From Microcella daejeonensis (GTDB taxonomy: Bacteria > Actinomycetota > Actinomycetes > Actinomycetales > Microbacteriaceae), in NCBI RefSeq assembly GCF_026625045.1, contig NZ_CP113089.1, positions 2,542,001 to 2,606,000 on the forward strand: a stretch of 64,000 nucleotides of DNA. Direction: 5' to 3'. Made by a program: the position numbers and the translations under genes. This document shows positions 23,375 to 31,849 of this stretch, piece by piece. Position 1 is the first letter of the stretch. Each line of letters opens with the position of its first letter. Under the pieces are notes generated by a model. It was not told the DNA's origin, did not search any database, and was given only the letters and a program-made list of their open reading frames with translations.

Positions 23375-24184
23375 GTGGCCGGTCGCTCCCCGCGGCCCCG
23401 GAATCCCGAGGGCCGCATGACCCTCGGCGCGCACCTCGTCGAGCTGCGCAAGCGCATCACCATCGCGGGTCTGTCGATCGTCCTCGCGGCGATCCCCGCC
23501 TGGTGGGCGGTCGACCCGATCTGGGAGGCGCTCAGCGCGCCCGTGCTCGAGGTCGCCGAGGCGCAGAACCGCGCGGCGAGCCTCAACTACACGACCATCG
23601 GCGAGGCCTTCGACACCCGCCTGCTCATCATGATCGTCGTCGGCATCGTCGCCTCCTCGCCGATCTGGCTCTACCAGCTGTGGGCGTTCATCGTCCCGGC
23701 GCTGCACCGCGAGGAGAAGCGCTACGCGATCGGCTTCCTCGCCGCCTCCGCCCCGCTCTTCATCGGCGGCTGCCTCGCGGCCTGGTTCGTGTTCCCCAAC
23801 ATCGTCATCCTGCTCACCGGCTTCGGCTTCGCCGAGTCGGCCACGCTGCTGAGCGCTCGTACCTACCTCGACTTCTCGCTGAAGTTCATCCTGGCGATCG
23901 GCGCGGGCTTCATCTTCCCCGTCATCCTCGTGGCGCTGAACTTCGCCCGCGTCATCACCGGCGTCGGCATCCTGAAGGCCTGGCGCTGGGCCATCCTCGG
24001 CGTCACCACGTTCACCGCGCTCGCCACGCCGGCGGCCGACGTGCTCTCGATGGTGCTGCTCGCCATCCCCATGATCGGGCTCTACTTCGCCGCCGCCGCC
24101 ATCGCCGTGCTGCACGACAAGCGGGTCGCGAAGAAGGATGCGGCCTTCGCCGCCGAGTACGGCATCGACACGGCCGACGCATGA
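23375..24184 (+). CDS. tatC: Twin-arginine translocase subunit TatC
   Basis: A 269-residue six-helix membrane protein that recognises the twin-arginine signal. The conserved start is MTLGAHLVELRKRI, with the first cytoplasmic loop FALHREEKRYA-like region PALHREEKRYAIGF, helices through YLDFSLKFILAIGAGFIFP, and a hydrophilic C-terminus. GTG 23375 adds a short basic N-terminus before that motif; ATG 23417 is an alternative. The stop overlaps helY by ATGA. The order tatA-tatC-helY after pafBC is typical of actinobacteria. Confidence 0.95.
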   Translation: MAGRSPRPRNPEGRMTLGAHLVELRKRITIAGLSIVLAAIPAWWAVDPIWEALSAPVLEVAEAQNRAASLNYTTIGEAFDTRLLIMIVVGIVASSPIWLYQLWAFIVPALHREEKRYAIGFLAASAPLFIGGCLAAWFVFPNIVILLTGFGFAESATLLSARTYLDFSLKFILAIGAGFIFPVILVALNFARVITGVGILKAWRWAILGVTTFTALATPAADVLSMVLLAIPMIGLYFAAAAIAVLHDKRVAKKDAAFAAEYGIDTADA

Positions 24185-26607
24185 GCGACCCCAGCCCCGC
24201 GGAACGGTTCGCCGCCGCCGCGGCCCTGCGCCAGCATCCGCGCCTGAGGGCCTTCCGCGACCAGGCCGCCTTCGACCTCGACCCCTTCCAGCAGACCGCC
24301 TGCGCGGCGCTCGAGGAGGGCCGCAGCGTGCTCGTCGCCGCGCCCACGGGCGCCGGCAAGACGATCGTGGCCGAGTTCGGGGTGTTCCTGGCGATGTTCG
24401 ACCCGCGCGCGAAGATCTTCTACACCGCGCCGATGAAGGCGCTCAGCAACCAGAAGTACAACGAGTTCGTCGCGACCTACGGGGCGAGCGAGGTCGGCCT
24501 GCTGACGGGCGACACGAACATCAACGCCTCCGCGCGCATCGTCGTGATGACGACCGAGGTGCTGCGCAACATGCTCTACGCCGACTCCGACCTGCTGCGC
24601 GATCTGGCCTACGTCGTCATGGACGAGGTGCACTACCTCGCCGACCGGTTCCGCGGGGCGGTGTGGGAGGAGGTCATCATCCACCTGCCGCCCGAGGTGC
24701 GCATGATCTCGCTCAGCGCGACCGTGTCGAACGCCGAGGAGTTCGGCGACTGGCTGCAGGCCGTGCGCGGCGATACCGACGTCATCGTCAGCGAGACGCG
24801 GCCCGTGCCGCTCGAGCAGCACGTCGTCGTGCGCTCGAAGATGGTCGACCTCTTCGACTCGAGCGGGCAGGCGGCCACCAACCGCGTCAACCCCGAGCTC
24901 GTGCAGCTCGCGCGCGCGGGCGGGCACACCCCGCACCGCGGGCGGCAGCACCACCCGCGCCGGTGGGAGAAGCGGGCGGAGGGCGACGGGCGGGCATCCC
25001 GCGCCGACATCGTGGGGATGCTGCAGCAGCGCGATCTGCTGCCCGCCATCTTCTTCATCTTCAGCCGGGCCGGCTGCGACGGCGCCGTCACCCAGCTGCT
25101 GCGCACCGGCGTGCGGTTGACGGAGGCGCACGAGCGCGAGGAGATCCGCCAGATCGTCGAGGAGCGCTGCCGCACGCTGCGCGACGACGACCTCGCGGTG
25201 CTCGGCTACTGGGAGTGGCTCGACGGACTGCAGCGCGGCGTCGCGGCGCACCACGCCGGCATGCTGCCCGCCTTCAAGGAGGTGGTCGAGGAGCTGTTCC
25301 AGAAGAAGCTCGTCAAGGTCGTCTTCGCGACCGAGACCCTCGCCCTCGGCATCAACATGCCCGCCCGCACCGTGGTGCTGGAGAAGCTCGAGAAGTTCAA
25401 CGGCGAGGCGCGCGTGCCGATCACGCCGGGGGAGTACACCCAGCTCACCGGGCGTGCCGGACGCCGCGGCATCGACACGCAGGGGCACTCGGTCATCCAG
25501 TGGACGAACGGTCTCGACCCGCAGGCCGTCGCCTCGCTCGCCTCCCGCCGCACGTACCCGCTGAACTCGAGCTTCCGACCGACGTACAACATGGCCGTCA
25601 ACCTCATCGAGCAGTTCGGCCGCCAGCGCACCCGCGAGATCCTCGAGAGCTCGTTCGCGCAGTTCCAGGCCGACCGCGCGGTCGTCGATCTCGCCCGCAC
25701 GGTGCGCAAGCAGCAGGCCTCGCTCGAGGGCTACGCGCAGTCGATGCAGTGCCACCTGGGCGACTTCGGCGAGTACGCGGCGCTGCGCCGCGAGCTCAGC
25801 GACCTCGAGCGGCTGCGCGCCCAGAAGGGCGAGGCCGGGGGGCGGGCGGAGCGCGATCGCCGTCAGCGCCAGATCGAGGGCGTGCGCACCCGCATGCGCA
25901 AGCACCCGTGCCACGGCTGCGCCGACCGCGAGGCGCACTCCCGCTGGGCCGAGCGCTGGTGGCGGCTCAAGCGCGAGAGCGACAAGGTCAGCCGGCAGAT
26001 CCACGGCCGCACGGGCGCCGTCGCGCAGGTCTTCGACCGCGTCGTCGACGTGCTGCGCCGCCTCGACTACCTCGTCCCCGACGAGCACGGGCGCCTCGGC
26101 CTCTCGCACGACGGCCGAGCGCTGCGCCGCATCTACGGCGAGCGCGATCTGCTCGTGGCCGAGAGCCTGCGCACGGGTCTCTGGAACGACCTCGACGCCC
26201 CCTCCCTCGCGGCGATGGCCTGCGCGATCGTCTTCGAGGCCCGTCGCGACGACGGCCAGGCGCCCGAGTACGCTCTGCCCCGCGGCGCCTTCCGCCCGGC
26301 GCTCGAGCGCACCCAGCTGCTGTGGGCCGAGCTCGACGACCTCGAGCAGGAGCACAAGCTGCCCGGCACCATCCCGCTCGCCACGACGCTCTCGCTGCCC
26401 ATGTACCAGTGGGCGAACGGCGCTCCGCTCGAGAAGGTGCTGCGCGAGGCGGGCCTCGCGGCGGGCGACTTCGTGCGCTGGTGCAAGCAGACGATCGATC
26501 TGCTCGACCAGATCTCGATCGTCGCCGACGGGCAGGTCGGGCGCACCGCGCGCGCGGCCCTCGACGGGGTGCGGCGCGGCATCGTGGCCTACAGCTCGGT
26601 GGCGTGA
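24181..26607 (+). CDS. helY: HelY-type DEAD/DEAH RNA helicase (Ski2/Mtr4-like)
   Basis: An 808-residue Ski2-like superfamily II helicase. Walker A is APTGAGKT near residue 53, the Walker B variant is MDEVHYLADRF near 148, motif III is SLSATVSN, and motif VI is LTGRAGRRGIDTQG near 421. A CxxC pair (HPCHGCADREAH) lies near residue 575, followed by the DSHCT-type C-terminal domain. It is shorter than Mycobacterium HelY (about 900 residues). The family acts in RNA processing or decay with ATP hydrolysis. An Arg/His-rich insert (HTPHRGRQHHPRRW) lies near residue 245, where the Ski2 group varies. ATGA overlap with tatC. Confidence 0.92.
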   Translation: MSDPSPAERFAAAAALRQHPRLRAFRDQAAFDLDPFQQTACAALEEGRSVLVAAPTGAGKTIVAEFGVFLAMFDPRAKIFYTAPMKALSNQKYNEFVATYGASEVGLLTGDTNINASARIVVMTTEVLRNMLYADSDLLRDLAYVVMDEVHYLADRFRGAVWEEVIIHLPPEVRMISLSATVSNAEEFGDWLQAVRGDTDVIVSETRPVPLEQHVVVRSKMVDLFDSSGQAATNRVNPELVQLARAGGHTPHRGRQHHPRRWEKRAEGDGRASRADIVGMLQQRDLLPAIFFIFSRAGCDGAVTQLLRTGVRLTEAHEREEIRQIVEERCRTLRDDDLAVLGYWEWLDGLQRGVAAHHAGMLPAFKEVVEELFQKKLVKVVFATETLALGINMPARTVVLEKLEKFNGEARVPITPGEYTQLTGRAGRRGIDTQGHSVIQWTNGLDPQAVASLASRRTYPLNSSFRPTYNMAVNLIEQFGRQRTREILESSFAQFQADRAVVDLARTVRKQQASLEGYAQSMQCHLGDFGEYAALRRELSDLERLRAQKGEAGGRAERDRRQRQIEGVRTRMRKHPCHGCADREAHSRWAERWWRLKRESDKVSRQIHGRTGAVAQVFDRVVDVLRRLDYLVPDEHGRLGLSHDGRALRRIYGERDLLVAESLRTGLWNDLDAPSLAAMACAIVFEARRDDGQAPEYALPRGAFRPALERTQLLWAELDDLEQEHKLPGTIPLATTLSLPMYQWANGAPLEKVLREAGLAAGDFVRWCKQTIDLLDQISIVADGQVGRTARAALDGVRRGIVAYSSVA

Positions 26608-26626
26608 GCATCCATCGTCGCCCTTC

Positions 26627-26632
26627 TAGAAT
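26627..26632 (+). promoter_or_regulatory. -10 hexamer for lnt-ppm1
   Basis: TAGAAT followed by seven bases and GTG 26640. This spacing favours the GTG over the ATG three bases later. Confidence 0.5.
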
Positions 26633-26639
26633 CGGTCGG

Positions 26640-28304
26640 GTGATGGATGCCGCGCTCGCCCCGCGCGCCACCCCCACCCGTCTCGCTCCGCCGCCCGAAC
26701 CCGCGCATGCCGCCGCCGGCATGCCCATCGGGATCGCCCTGCTCGCCGCCGCGGCCGCCGGGCTGCTGCTCGACGCCGGGTTCCCCGACCGCGGCTGGTG
26801 GCCCTTGTCGATCGCGGGCACCGCGCTGCTCCTGCTGAGCCTGCGGGGTCGCAGCCTGCGCGGGGCGATGCTCGTCGGCGCGGTGGGCGGCTTCGTCTAC
26901 TACGGCGCGCTCATCGAGTGGCTCACCGTGTACCTGGGGCTCGTGCCGTGGCTCGCGCTGACCATCGCGCAGGTGCTCTGGGTGGCGCTCGGCGCCGTGC
27001 CGATCGCGCTCGCCTGGCGCTGGCTGCCCCGCGCCTTCCCCGGTGGACTCGGTCGGCTGGTGCTGCTGCCCGTCGTGCTCGCCGCGTTCTGGATGCTGCG
27101 CGAGAGCGTCGCGAACGTGTTCCCCTGGGGCGGCTTCGCCTGGGGCAGGCTCGCCGTCACGCAGGCCGAGGGCCCGCTCGCCGGCTGGGCCGGCTGGGTC
27201 GGGATGTCGGGCCTCACCTTCCTCGTCGCGCTCGTCGGGGCGCTGCTCGCGGTCGTCGCCGTCGAGCGCCGCACCCCGGCGCTCGCCCGCGCCGTGCTCG
27301 TCACGGGGCTCGCCGCCGTGCTGCTCGCGTGGCCGGCGTTCCCGACCGCGGTCTCGGGCACCGCCCGGGTCGCCGCCGTGCAGGGCGACTCCGAGGCGGG
27401 GCTCTTCGCCGCCCGCGAGCGGGGCGCCATCCTGCAGGACCACTACGACGCCACCCGGCCGCTCTTCGACGCGGGGGAGGAGCTCGACCTCGTGGTCTGG
27501 CCCGAGAACGCGAGCGACATCGACCCGCTGCGCGACGAGTACTCGGCCTCGGTGCTCGACGCCGTGACCCGCAACCTCGACGCGCCCCTCATCGTCGGCA
27601 CGATCACGCAGGAGGGGGAGGAGACCTTCAACTCCGCCCTGCTGTGGCGGTCCGGCGAGGGCAGCGTCGACCAGTACGACAAGATCCACCCGGTGCCCTT
27701 CGCCGAGTACCTGCCCGAGCGCGACTTCTTCTACCCGCTCGCCCCCGACCTGTTCGACCTCGTGCCGCGCGACTACTCCTTCGGCCAGCGCGACACCATC
27801 CTCGACGACGCCGAGCTCATCGCCCGCGGCATCGTCACCGGCATCGCCATCTGCTACGACATCGTCGACGACGACCTGCTCGCCCGCATGATCGACGAGG
27901 GCGCCACGCTCATCGCCGCCCCCACGAACAACGCCGACTTCGGCCGCAGCGACCAGAACGTGCAGCAGCTGGCCATCGCCCGCCTGCGGGCCATCGAGCA
28001 GGGCCGCAGCGTCGTGCAGGCCTCGACCGTCGGCGCGAGCGCCATCATCGGCCCTGACGGCCGCGACATCGACAGCCTGCCGCTCTACGAGGCCGGGTAC
28101 ATGGTCGCCGAGGTGCCGCTCAGCTCGAGCGTGACGCCCGCGCACGCGCTCGGCCGCACCCTCGAGTTCGGGCTCGGGATGCTCGCGCTCTCCTCGCTCG
28201 CCCTCGCGGCCCTGCACCTCGGGCGCGAGGGGCGGCGCGCGGTCGACCCGCGCCGATCCGGGCCCCTCGGCTGGAGCGCGGCGAACCCGGAGCAGCGACG
28301 GTGA
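26640..28304 (+). CDS. lnt: Apolipoprotein N-acyltransferase Lnt
   Basis: A 554-residue membrane enzyme that adds the third acyl chain to lipoproteins at their N-terminal cysteine. About six N-terminal helices are followed by an extracytoplasmic nitrilase-fold domain and a last membrane helix. The nitrilase-type triad is visible: Glu in VVWPENASD, Lys in YDKIHPVPFAEY and Cys in GIAICYDIVDD. Its substrates in this window include the lipobox proteins at 13179-14576, 19974-20954, 36703-37500 and 56699-57556. It overlaps ppm1 as GTGA. In Mycobacterium tuberculosis the equivalent Lnt and Ppm domains are one protein; here they are separate genes. Confidence 0.93.
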   Translation: MMDAALAPRATPTRLAPPPEPAHAAAGMPIGIALLAAAAAGLLLDAGFPDRGWWPLSIAGTALLLLSLRGRSLRGAMLVGAVGGFVYYGALIEWLTVYLGLVPWLALTIAQVLWVALGAVPIALAWRWLPRAFPGGLGRLVLLPVVLAAFWMLRESVANVFPWGGFAWGRLAVTQAEGPLAGWAGWVGMSGLTFLVALVGALLAVVAVERRTPALARAVLVTGLAAVLLAWPAFPTAVSGTARVAAVQGDSEAGLFAARERGAILQDHYDATRPLFDAGEELDLVVWPENASDIDPLRDEYSASVLDAVTRNLDAPLIVGTITQEGEETFNSALLWRSGEGSVDQYDKIHPVPFAEYLPERDFFYPLAPDLFDLVPRDYSFGQRDTILDDAELIARGIVTGIAICYDIVDDDLLARMIDEGATLIAAPTNNADFGRSDQNVQQLAIARLRAIEQGRSVVQASTVGASAIIGPDGRDIDSLPLYEAGYMVAEVPLSSSVTPAHALGRTLEFGLGMLALSSLALAALHLGREGRRAVDPRRSGPLGWSAANPEQRR

Positions 28305-29062
28305 CCCGCGAGCCCGCCTCCCGGGTGCTCGTGGTCCTGCCGACGTACAACGAGGCCGGGAGCATCCGCGCCATCATCGACCGCGTGCGCGCCGCCGTGC
28401 CCGAGGCCGACCTGCTCGTCGTCGACGACGCCTCGCCCGACGGCACCGGCGCGATCGTCGACGAGCTCGCCGCGATCGATCCGGCCGTCGGGGTGCTGCA
28501 CCGCTCGGGCAAGCAGGGTCTCGGCTCGGCCTACCTCGCCGGCTTCGCCCGCGCCCGCGCGGCCGGGTACCGCTACGTCGTCGAGATCGACGCCGACGGC
28601 TCGCACGACCCGGCCGAGCTGCCGACGATGATCGCGCTCGCCGAGGCGCAGTCCGCCGACCTGGTCATCGGCTCCCGCTGGGTGCCCGGGGGCAGCGTCG
28701 TCAACTGGCCGTGGCTGCGCCGCGCCATCTCCCGCTCGGGCAACCGGTACGCCGGGCGGCTGCTGCGCTCGGGCATCGCCGACATCACCGCGGGGTTCCG
28801 CGTCTACCGCGTCACCGCGCTCGAGGGCGTCGACGACGCGGTCGTCTCCTCGCACGGGTACTGCTTCCAGGTCGAGACGGCGTGGATGCTCGAGCGCGCG
28901 GGCAAGCGCATCCTCGAGCATCCCATCGCCTTCGTCGAACGCGCCTCGGGCCGCTCGAAGATGCACGCCGGCATCGTGGCCGAGGCGCTCTGGCGCGTCA
29001 CCGCCTGGGGCGTGCGCGACCGCCTGCGGGGCAGGGCGCCCGTCGGCGCGAGCCGGAGCTAG
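28301..29062 (+). CDS. ppm1: Polyprenol monophosphomannose synthase
   Basis: A 253-residue GT2-family glycosyltransferase that transfers mannose from GDP-mannose to polyprenyl phosphate on the inner face of the membrane, supplying donors for protein mannosylation and lipoglycans. Motifs are VLPTYNEAGSI near the start, DDASPDGTG, the metal-binding EIDADGSHDP, GSRWVPGG and the acceptor-side RSKMHAGIV. There are no membrane helices, as usual for the isolated catalytic domain. It is coupled to lnt (GTGA). Its TAG interlocks with the rbpA stop in a shared CTAG. Confidence 0.93.
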   Translation: MTREPASRVLVVLPTYNEAGSIRAIIDRVRAAVPEADLLVVDDASPDGTGAIVDELAAIDPAVGVLHRSGKQGLGSAYLAGFARARAAGYRYVVEIDADGSHDPAELPTMIALAEAQSADLVIGSRWVPGGSVVNWPWLRRAISRSGNRYAGRLLRSGIADITAGFRVYRVTALEGVDDAVVSSHGYCFQVETAWMLERAGKRILEHPIAFVERASGRSKMHAGIVAEALWRVTAWGVRDRLRGRAPVGASRS

Positions 29063-29433
29063 GCTCCGAGCTTCTCGCTCCCGGCCGTGCCGCGGCGCTC
29101 GCGCAGCAGCTGCAGGCGCTCCTCGAGCAGCTCCTCGAGCTCGGCGATGCTGCGGCGCTCGAGCAGCATGTCCCAGTGGGTGCGGGCGGCCTTGATCTCG
29201 CCCTGCACGATGTCGATCGGCGTGCCGTCGGGGGCGAGGAGGACGCCCTCGCGGCCGCTCTTGGGCGACTCCCACGTGTCGGGCAGTTCGGCGTCGGCCG
29301 AGAACACGACCTCGAAGAACTCGCCGTCGGTCGTGCGGTACTGAGCCCTCTGGCGCGAGGCGAACTCGACGCCCTCCTCGCTCTGCAGGCTCTGCGAGCC
29401 CAGCCGCATGCCGCGCAGTGTGCGATCAGCCAT
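29059..29433 (-). CDS. rbpA: RNA polymerase-binding protein RbpA
   Basis: A 124-residue actinobacterial activator that binds the sigma-A subunit and RNA polymerase and stabilises the open promoter complex. The N-terminal tail (MADRTLRGMRLGSQSLQSEE), core domain (YRTTDGEFFEVVFSADAELP, then TWESPKSGREG), basic linker and C-terminal sigma-interaction helices (THWDMLLERRSIAELEELL) are in order. The core has no cysteine at all: the positions that form a Zn site in Streptomyces RbpA hold Thr, Ser and other residues. It converges with ppm1. An AT-rich promoter lies upstream. Confidence 0.93.
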   Translation of the reverse strand: MADRTLRGMRLGSQSLQSEEGVEFASRQRAQYRTTDGEFFEVVFSADAELPDTWESPKSGREGVLLAPDGTPIDIVQGEIKAARTHWDMLLERRSIAELEELLEERLQLLRERRGTAGSEKLGA

Positions 29434-29469
29434 GGTCCACCCCCGTCTCGTGTCGCCGTTCCGTGCCCG

Positions 29470-29490
29470 AATCTATGTATAGGTATAGAC
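29470..29490 (-). promoter_or_regulatory. AT-rich promoter region of rbpA
   Basis: The minus strand shows overlapping TATACC and TATACA hexamers about 40 bases before the rbpA ATG, one of the few AT-rich patches in this part of the window. This suggests a strong promoter with a leader, unlike the leaderless genes. Confidence 0.45.
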
Positions 29491-29544
29491 CTGGAGTCCG
29501 AGTGCCCCCGGGGAGGGGGGTCCTTTCCCAGACCATTGCCAGTG

Positions 29545-30303
29545 TCATGCCAGCGAGCGCAGCACCTCCACGGCGAGGTCGGCGCGATCCGTCACGATGC
29601 CGTCGACGCCCCGTTCCAGCAGACGGCGCATGGTCGTCGGATCGTTGACCGTCCAGACGTGCACCTCGAGCCCGGCGCCCTGGAACGCCCGCAGCAGCGG
29701 GGGAGAGGTGGTCTCGATGCCGAGCGCGCGCTCGGGGATCTGCACGGCGTGGAGTCCGGCCAGTGCCGCTCGCGCGACGGGGTGCAGCCCGAGCCGCGCG
29801 GCGAGCAGCGCGGTCGCGAAGCGGGCGCACGAGGCGCTCGACGCCACTCCGGGGGCGAGCCGCACGGCCGCGGCGCGCCGTTTCTCGCTGAACGAGGTGA
29901 GCAGCACCCGATGCTCGGCGCGATGCCGGCGCACGGCCTCGGCGGTCGGCGCGATGGCGGCCGCGCTCTTCACATCGATGTTGAACCGCGCCTCGGGGAA
30001 CGCCTCGAGCGCCTCATCGAGCGAGGGCATGCCGTGGCCGCCGCCCAGGTCGAGCTGCCCGAGCGCGCGGGCGTCGAGGTCGGCGACCGCGCCCGGCCGG
30101 CCGGCGACCCGCTCGAGCTCGGAGTCGTGCGCGATGACGGCGACGCCGTCGCGACTGGCGTGCACGTCGGTCTCGAGGTGGGTCACCCCGACCGCGAGCG
30201 CGTGGGCGAAGGCGAGCAGCGTGTTCTCGGGCGCCTCCGTCGCCAGCCCCCGGTGCGCGAGCACGCGGGGGCCGACCGGGCTGAGGTACGGGTGGGCGGG
30301 CAC
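29545..30303 (-). CDS. Glycerophosphodiester phosphodiesterase
   Basis: A 252-residue GDPD-family TIM barrel that hydrolyses glycerophosphodiesters to sn-glycerol 3-phosphate and an alcohol. Catalytic blocks are present: AHRGLATEAPENT (His, Arg, Glu), ETDVHASRDG (Glu and Asp metal ligands), VIAHD (His), NIDVKS and WTVNDP. No signal peptide is seen, so it should be cytoplasmic. GTG 30303 follows the TAG of the SPFH gene without spacing, which makes it the last gene of an nfeD-SPFH-GDPD operon. Confidence 0.9.
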   Translation of the reverse strand: MPAHPYLSPVGPRVLAHRGLATEAPENTLLAFAHALAVGVTHLETDVHASRDGVAVIAHDSELERVAGRPGAVADLDARALGQLDLGGGHGMPSLDEALEAFPEARFNIDVKSAAAIAPTAEAVRRHRAEHRVLLTSFSEKRRAAAVRLAPGVASSASCARFATALLAARLGLHPVARAALAGLHAVQIPERALGIETTSPPLLRAFQGAGLEVHVWTVNDPTTMRRLLERGVDGIVTDRADLAVEVLRSLA

Positions 30304-31263
30304 CTAGCGGGCTGGTCCGGTGGCCGGGGGAGCGGCGCTCGGCGCGGTGGGGGCACCGGGAGCGCTCCCGCCGGGGAAGAAGCCGGCACCGATGCCCTTG
30401 AGCGCCTCGGTGAGCTCGCTCGGGATGATCCACATCTTGTTCGCGTCGCCGGCGGCGAGCTTGGGCAGCGTCTGCAGGTACTCGTAGGCGAGCAGCTGGC
30501 TGTCGGGATTGCCGGCGTGGATGGCGCCGAAGACGATCTTGATCGCCTCCGCCTCGGCCTCGGCGCGCAGCACCTGGGCCTTCGCGTCGCCCTCGGCCTT
30601 GAGGATGGCCGACTGGCGGGCGCCCTCCGCCTCGAGGATCTGCGACTGCTTGGAGCCCTCGGAGGTGAGGATGACGGCGCGACGGTCGCGCTCGGCGCGC
30701 ATCTGCTTCTCCATCGAGTCCTGGATGCTCGCGGGCGGGTCGATCGCCTTGAGCTCGACGCGGTTGACGCGCAGGCCCCACTTGCCGGTCGCCTCGTCGA
30801 GCACGACGCGCAGCTGCCCGTTGATGTTGTCGCGGCTGGTGAGCGCCTCCTCGAGGTTCAGCCCTCCCACCACGTTGCGCAGAGTCGTGACGGTGAGCTG
30901 CTCCACGCCGGCGAGGTAGTTGGCGATCTCGTACGTCGCGGCGCGCGCGTCGTTGACCTGGAAGTAGATGACCGTGTCGATCGAGACGACGAGGTTGTCC
31001 TCGGTGATGACCGGCTGCGGCGGGAACGACACCACCTGCTCGCGCATGTCGACGAGGGGCCGCATGCGGTCGATGAAGGGCACGAGGATGTTGAGCCCCG
31101 GCTGGAGGGTCTTGTGGTACCGGCCGAGACGCTCGACGACGCCGTTGTACGCCTGCGGCACGATGCGGATCGACCGGAGGAGGACGACCCCGACGAAGAT
31201 GCCGAGGACGACGAGCAGGGCGATGACGAACAACTGCCCGATGAACTCGGTGGGGCTGGTCAT
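30304..31263 (-). CDS. SPFH/band 7 (stomatin-like) membrane protein
   Basis: A 319-residue protein. An N-terminal membrane helix (FVIALLVVLGIFVGVVLL) is followed by a band 7 domain (GLNILVPFIDRMRPLVDMRE, LTVTTLRNVVGGL, VNRVELKAIDPP) and a long Glu/Ala-rich coiled region. The C-terminal tail is Pro/Ala-rich. Such proteins oligomerise into rings or cages on the membrane and organise microdomains. It is coupled by ATGA to an NfeD gene, its usual partner. ATG 31263 is fixed by that overlap. Confidence 0.92.
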   Translation of the reverse strand: MTSPTEFIGQLFVIALLVVLGIFVGVVLLRSIRIVPQAYNGVVERLGRYHKTLQPGLNILVPFIDRMRPLVDMREQVVSFPPQPVITEDNLVVSIDTVIYFQVNDARAATYEIANYLAGVEQLTVTTLRNVVGGLNLEEALTSRDNINGQLRVVLDEATGKWGLRVNRVELKAIDPPASIQDSMEKQMRAERDRRAVILTSEGSKQSQILEAEGARQSAILKAEGDAKAQVLRAEAEAEAIKIVFGAIHAGNPDSQLLAYEYLQTLPKLAAGDANKMWIIPSELTEALKGIGAGFFPGGSAPGAPTAPSAAPPATGPAR

Positions 31264-31748
31264 GCGGAGGCGTTCCTTTCCTCGGGGGCGACCTCCACGG
31301 TCGCTCCGTCGACGCGGACGACGATCACGCGGTCGCCCTCCGCGAGGGTGGTGGTCTCGTGAGCGGGATCGAGCCGGGCCGTCCAGGTCTCGCCGTTGGC
31401 GAGCTTCGCGTAGCCCTGGCCGTGCACGTCGAAGGGGGCGGTCACGCGCGCCCGCATCCCGGCGAGGGCGTCGACGTTCGTCCTCGACCCGCGCTCGTCG
31501 CCGCCGCGCCGCAGCGTCTTCAGCAGCAGGGGCCTGATGGTGAACAGCAGCAGCCCCGAGACGACGGCGGCCGCGCCGACCTGCAGGTACCACTCGCCGC
31601 CGAGGAGGTTGACGCCGAGGCCGCCGAGCAGGCTGCCGGCGCCGATCATGAGGAAGGTGAACTCGAGGGTGAGCAGCTCGATGATGACGCAGATCAGCAC
31701 GAACACGATCCAGACGATCCAGAGGTACTGGGTCAGATCCACGAGCAT
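31260..31748 (-). CDS. NfeD-family membrane protein
   Basis: A 162-residue short-type NfeD protein. Two or three transmembrane helices at the N-terminus (WIVWIVFVLICVIIELL, FLMIGAGSLLGGLGV, and one near 60-75) are followed by a C-terminal OB-fold (GMRARVTAPFDVHGQGYAKL, ARLDPAHETTTLAEGDRVIV). NfeD proteins pair with SPFH proteins in membrane quality control. It is the first gene of the operon and is divergent from the SDR gene at 31850. Confidence 0.9.
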   Translation of the reverse strand: MLVDLTQYLWIVWIVFVLICVIIELLTLEFTFLMIGAGSLLGGLGVNLLGGEWYLQVGAAAVVSGLLLFTIRPLLLKTLRRGGDERGSRTNVDALAGMRARVTAPFDVHGQGYAKLANGETWTARLDPAHETTTLAEGDRVIVVRVDGATVEVAPEERNASA

Positions 31749-31836
31749 CGGCGCCTCTTCCCGGGTCGAGTGGTGCCGACGCTATCACCGGCCCCCGACC
31801 AGCGCCCGGCTCCCTCACCGCTCTCCGGCGACGCGA

Positions 31837-31842
31837 TAGTCT
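31837..31842 (+). promoter_or_regulatory. -10 hexamer, leaderless arrangement
   Basis: TAGTCT followed by seven bases and GTG 31850. Confidence 0.5.
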
Positions 31843-31849
31843 CGGGGCC

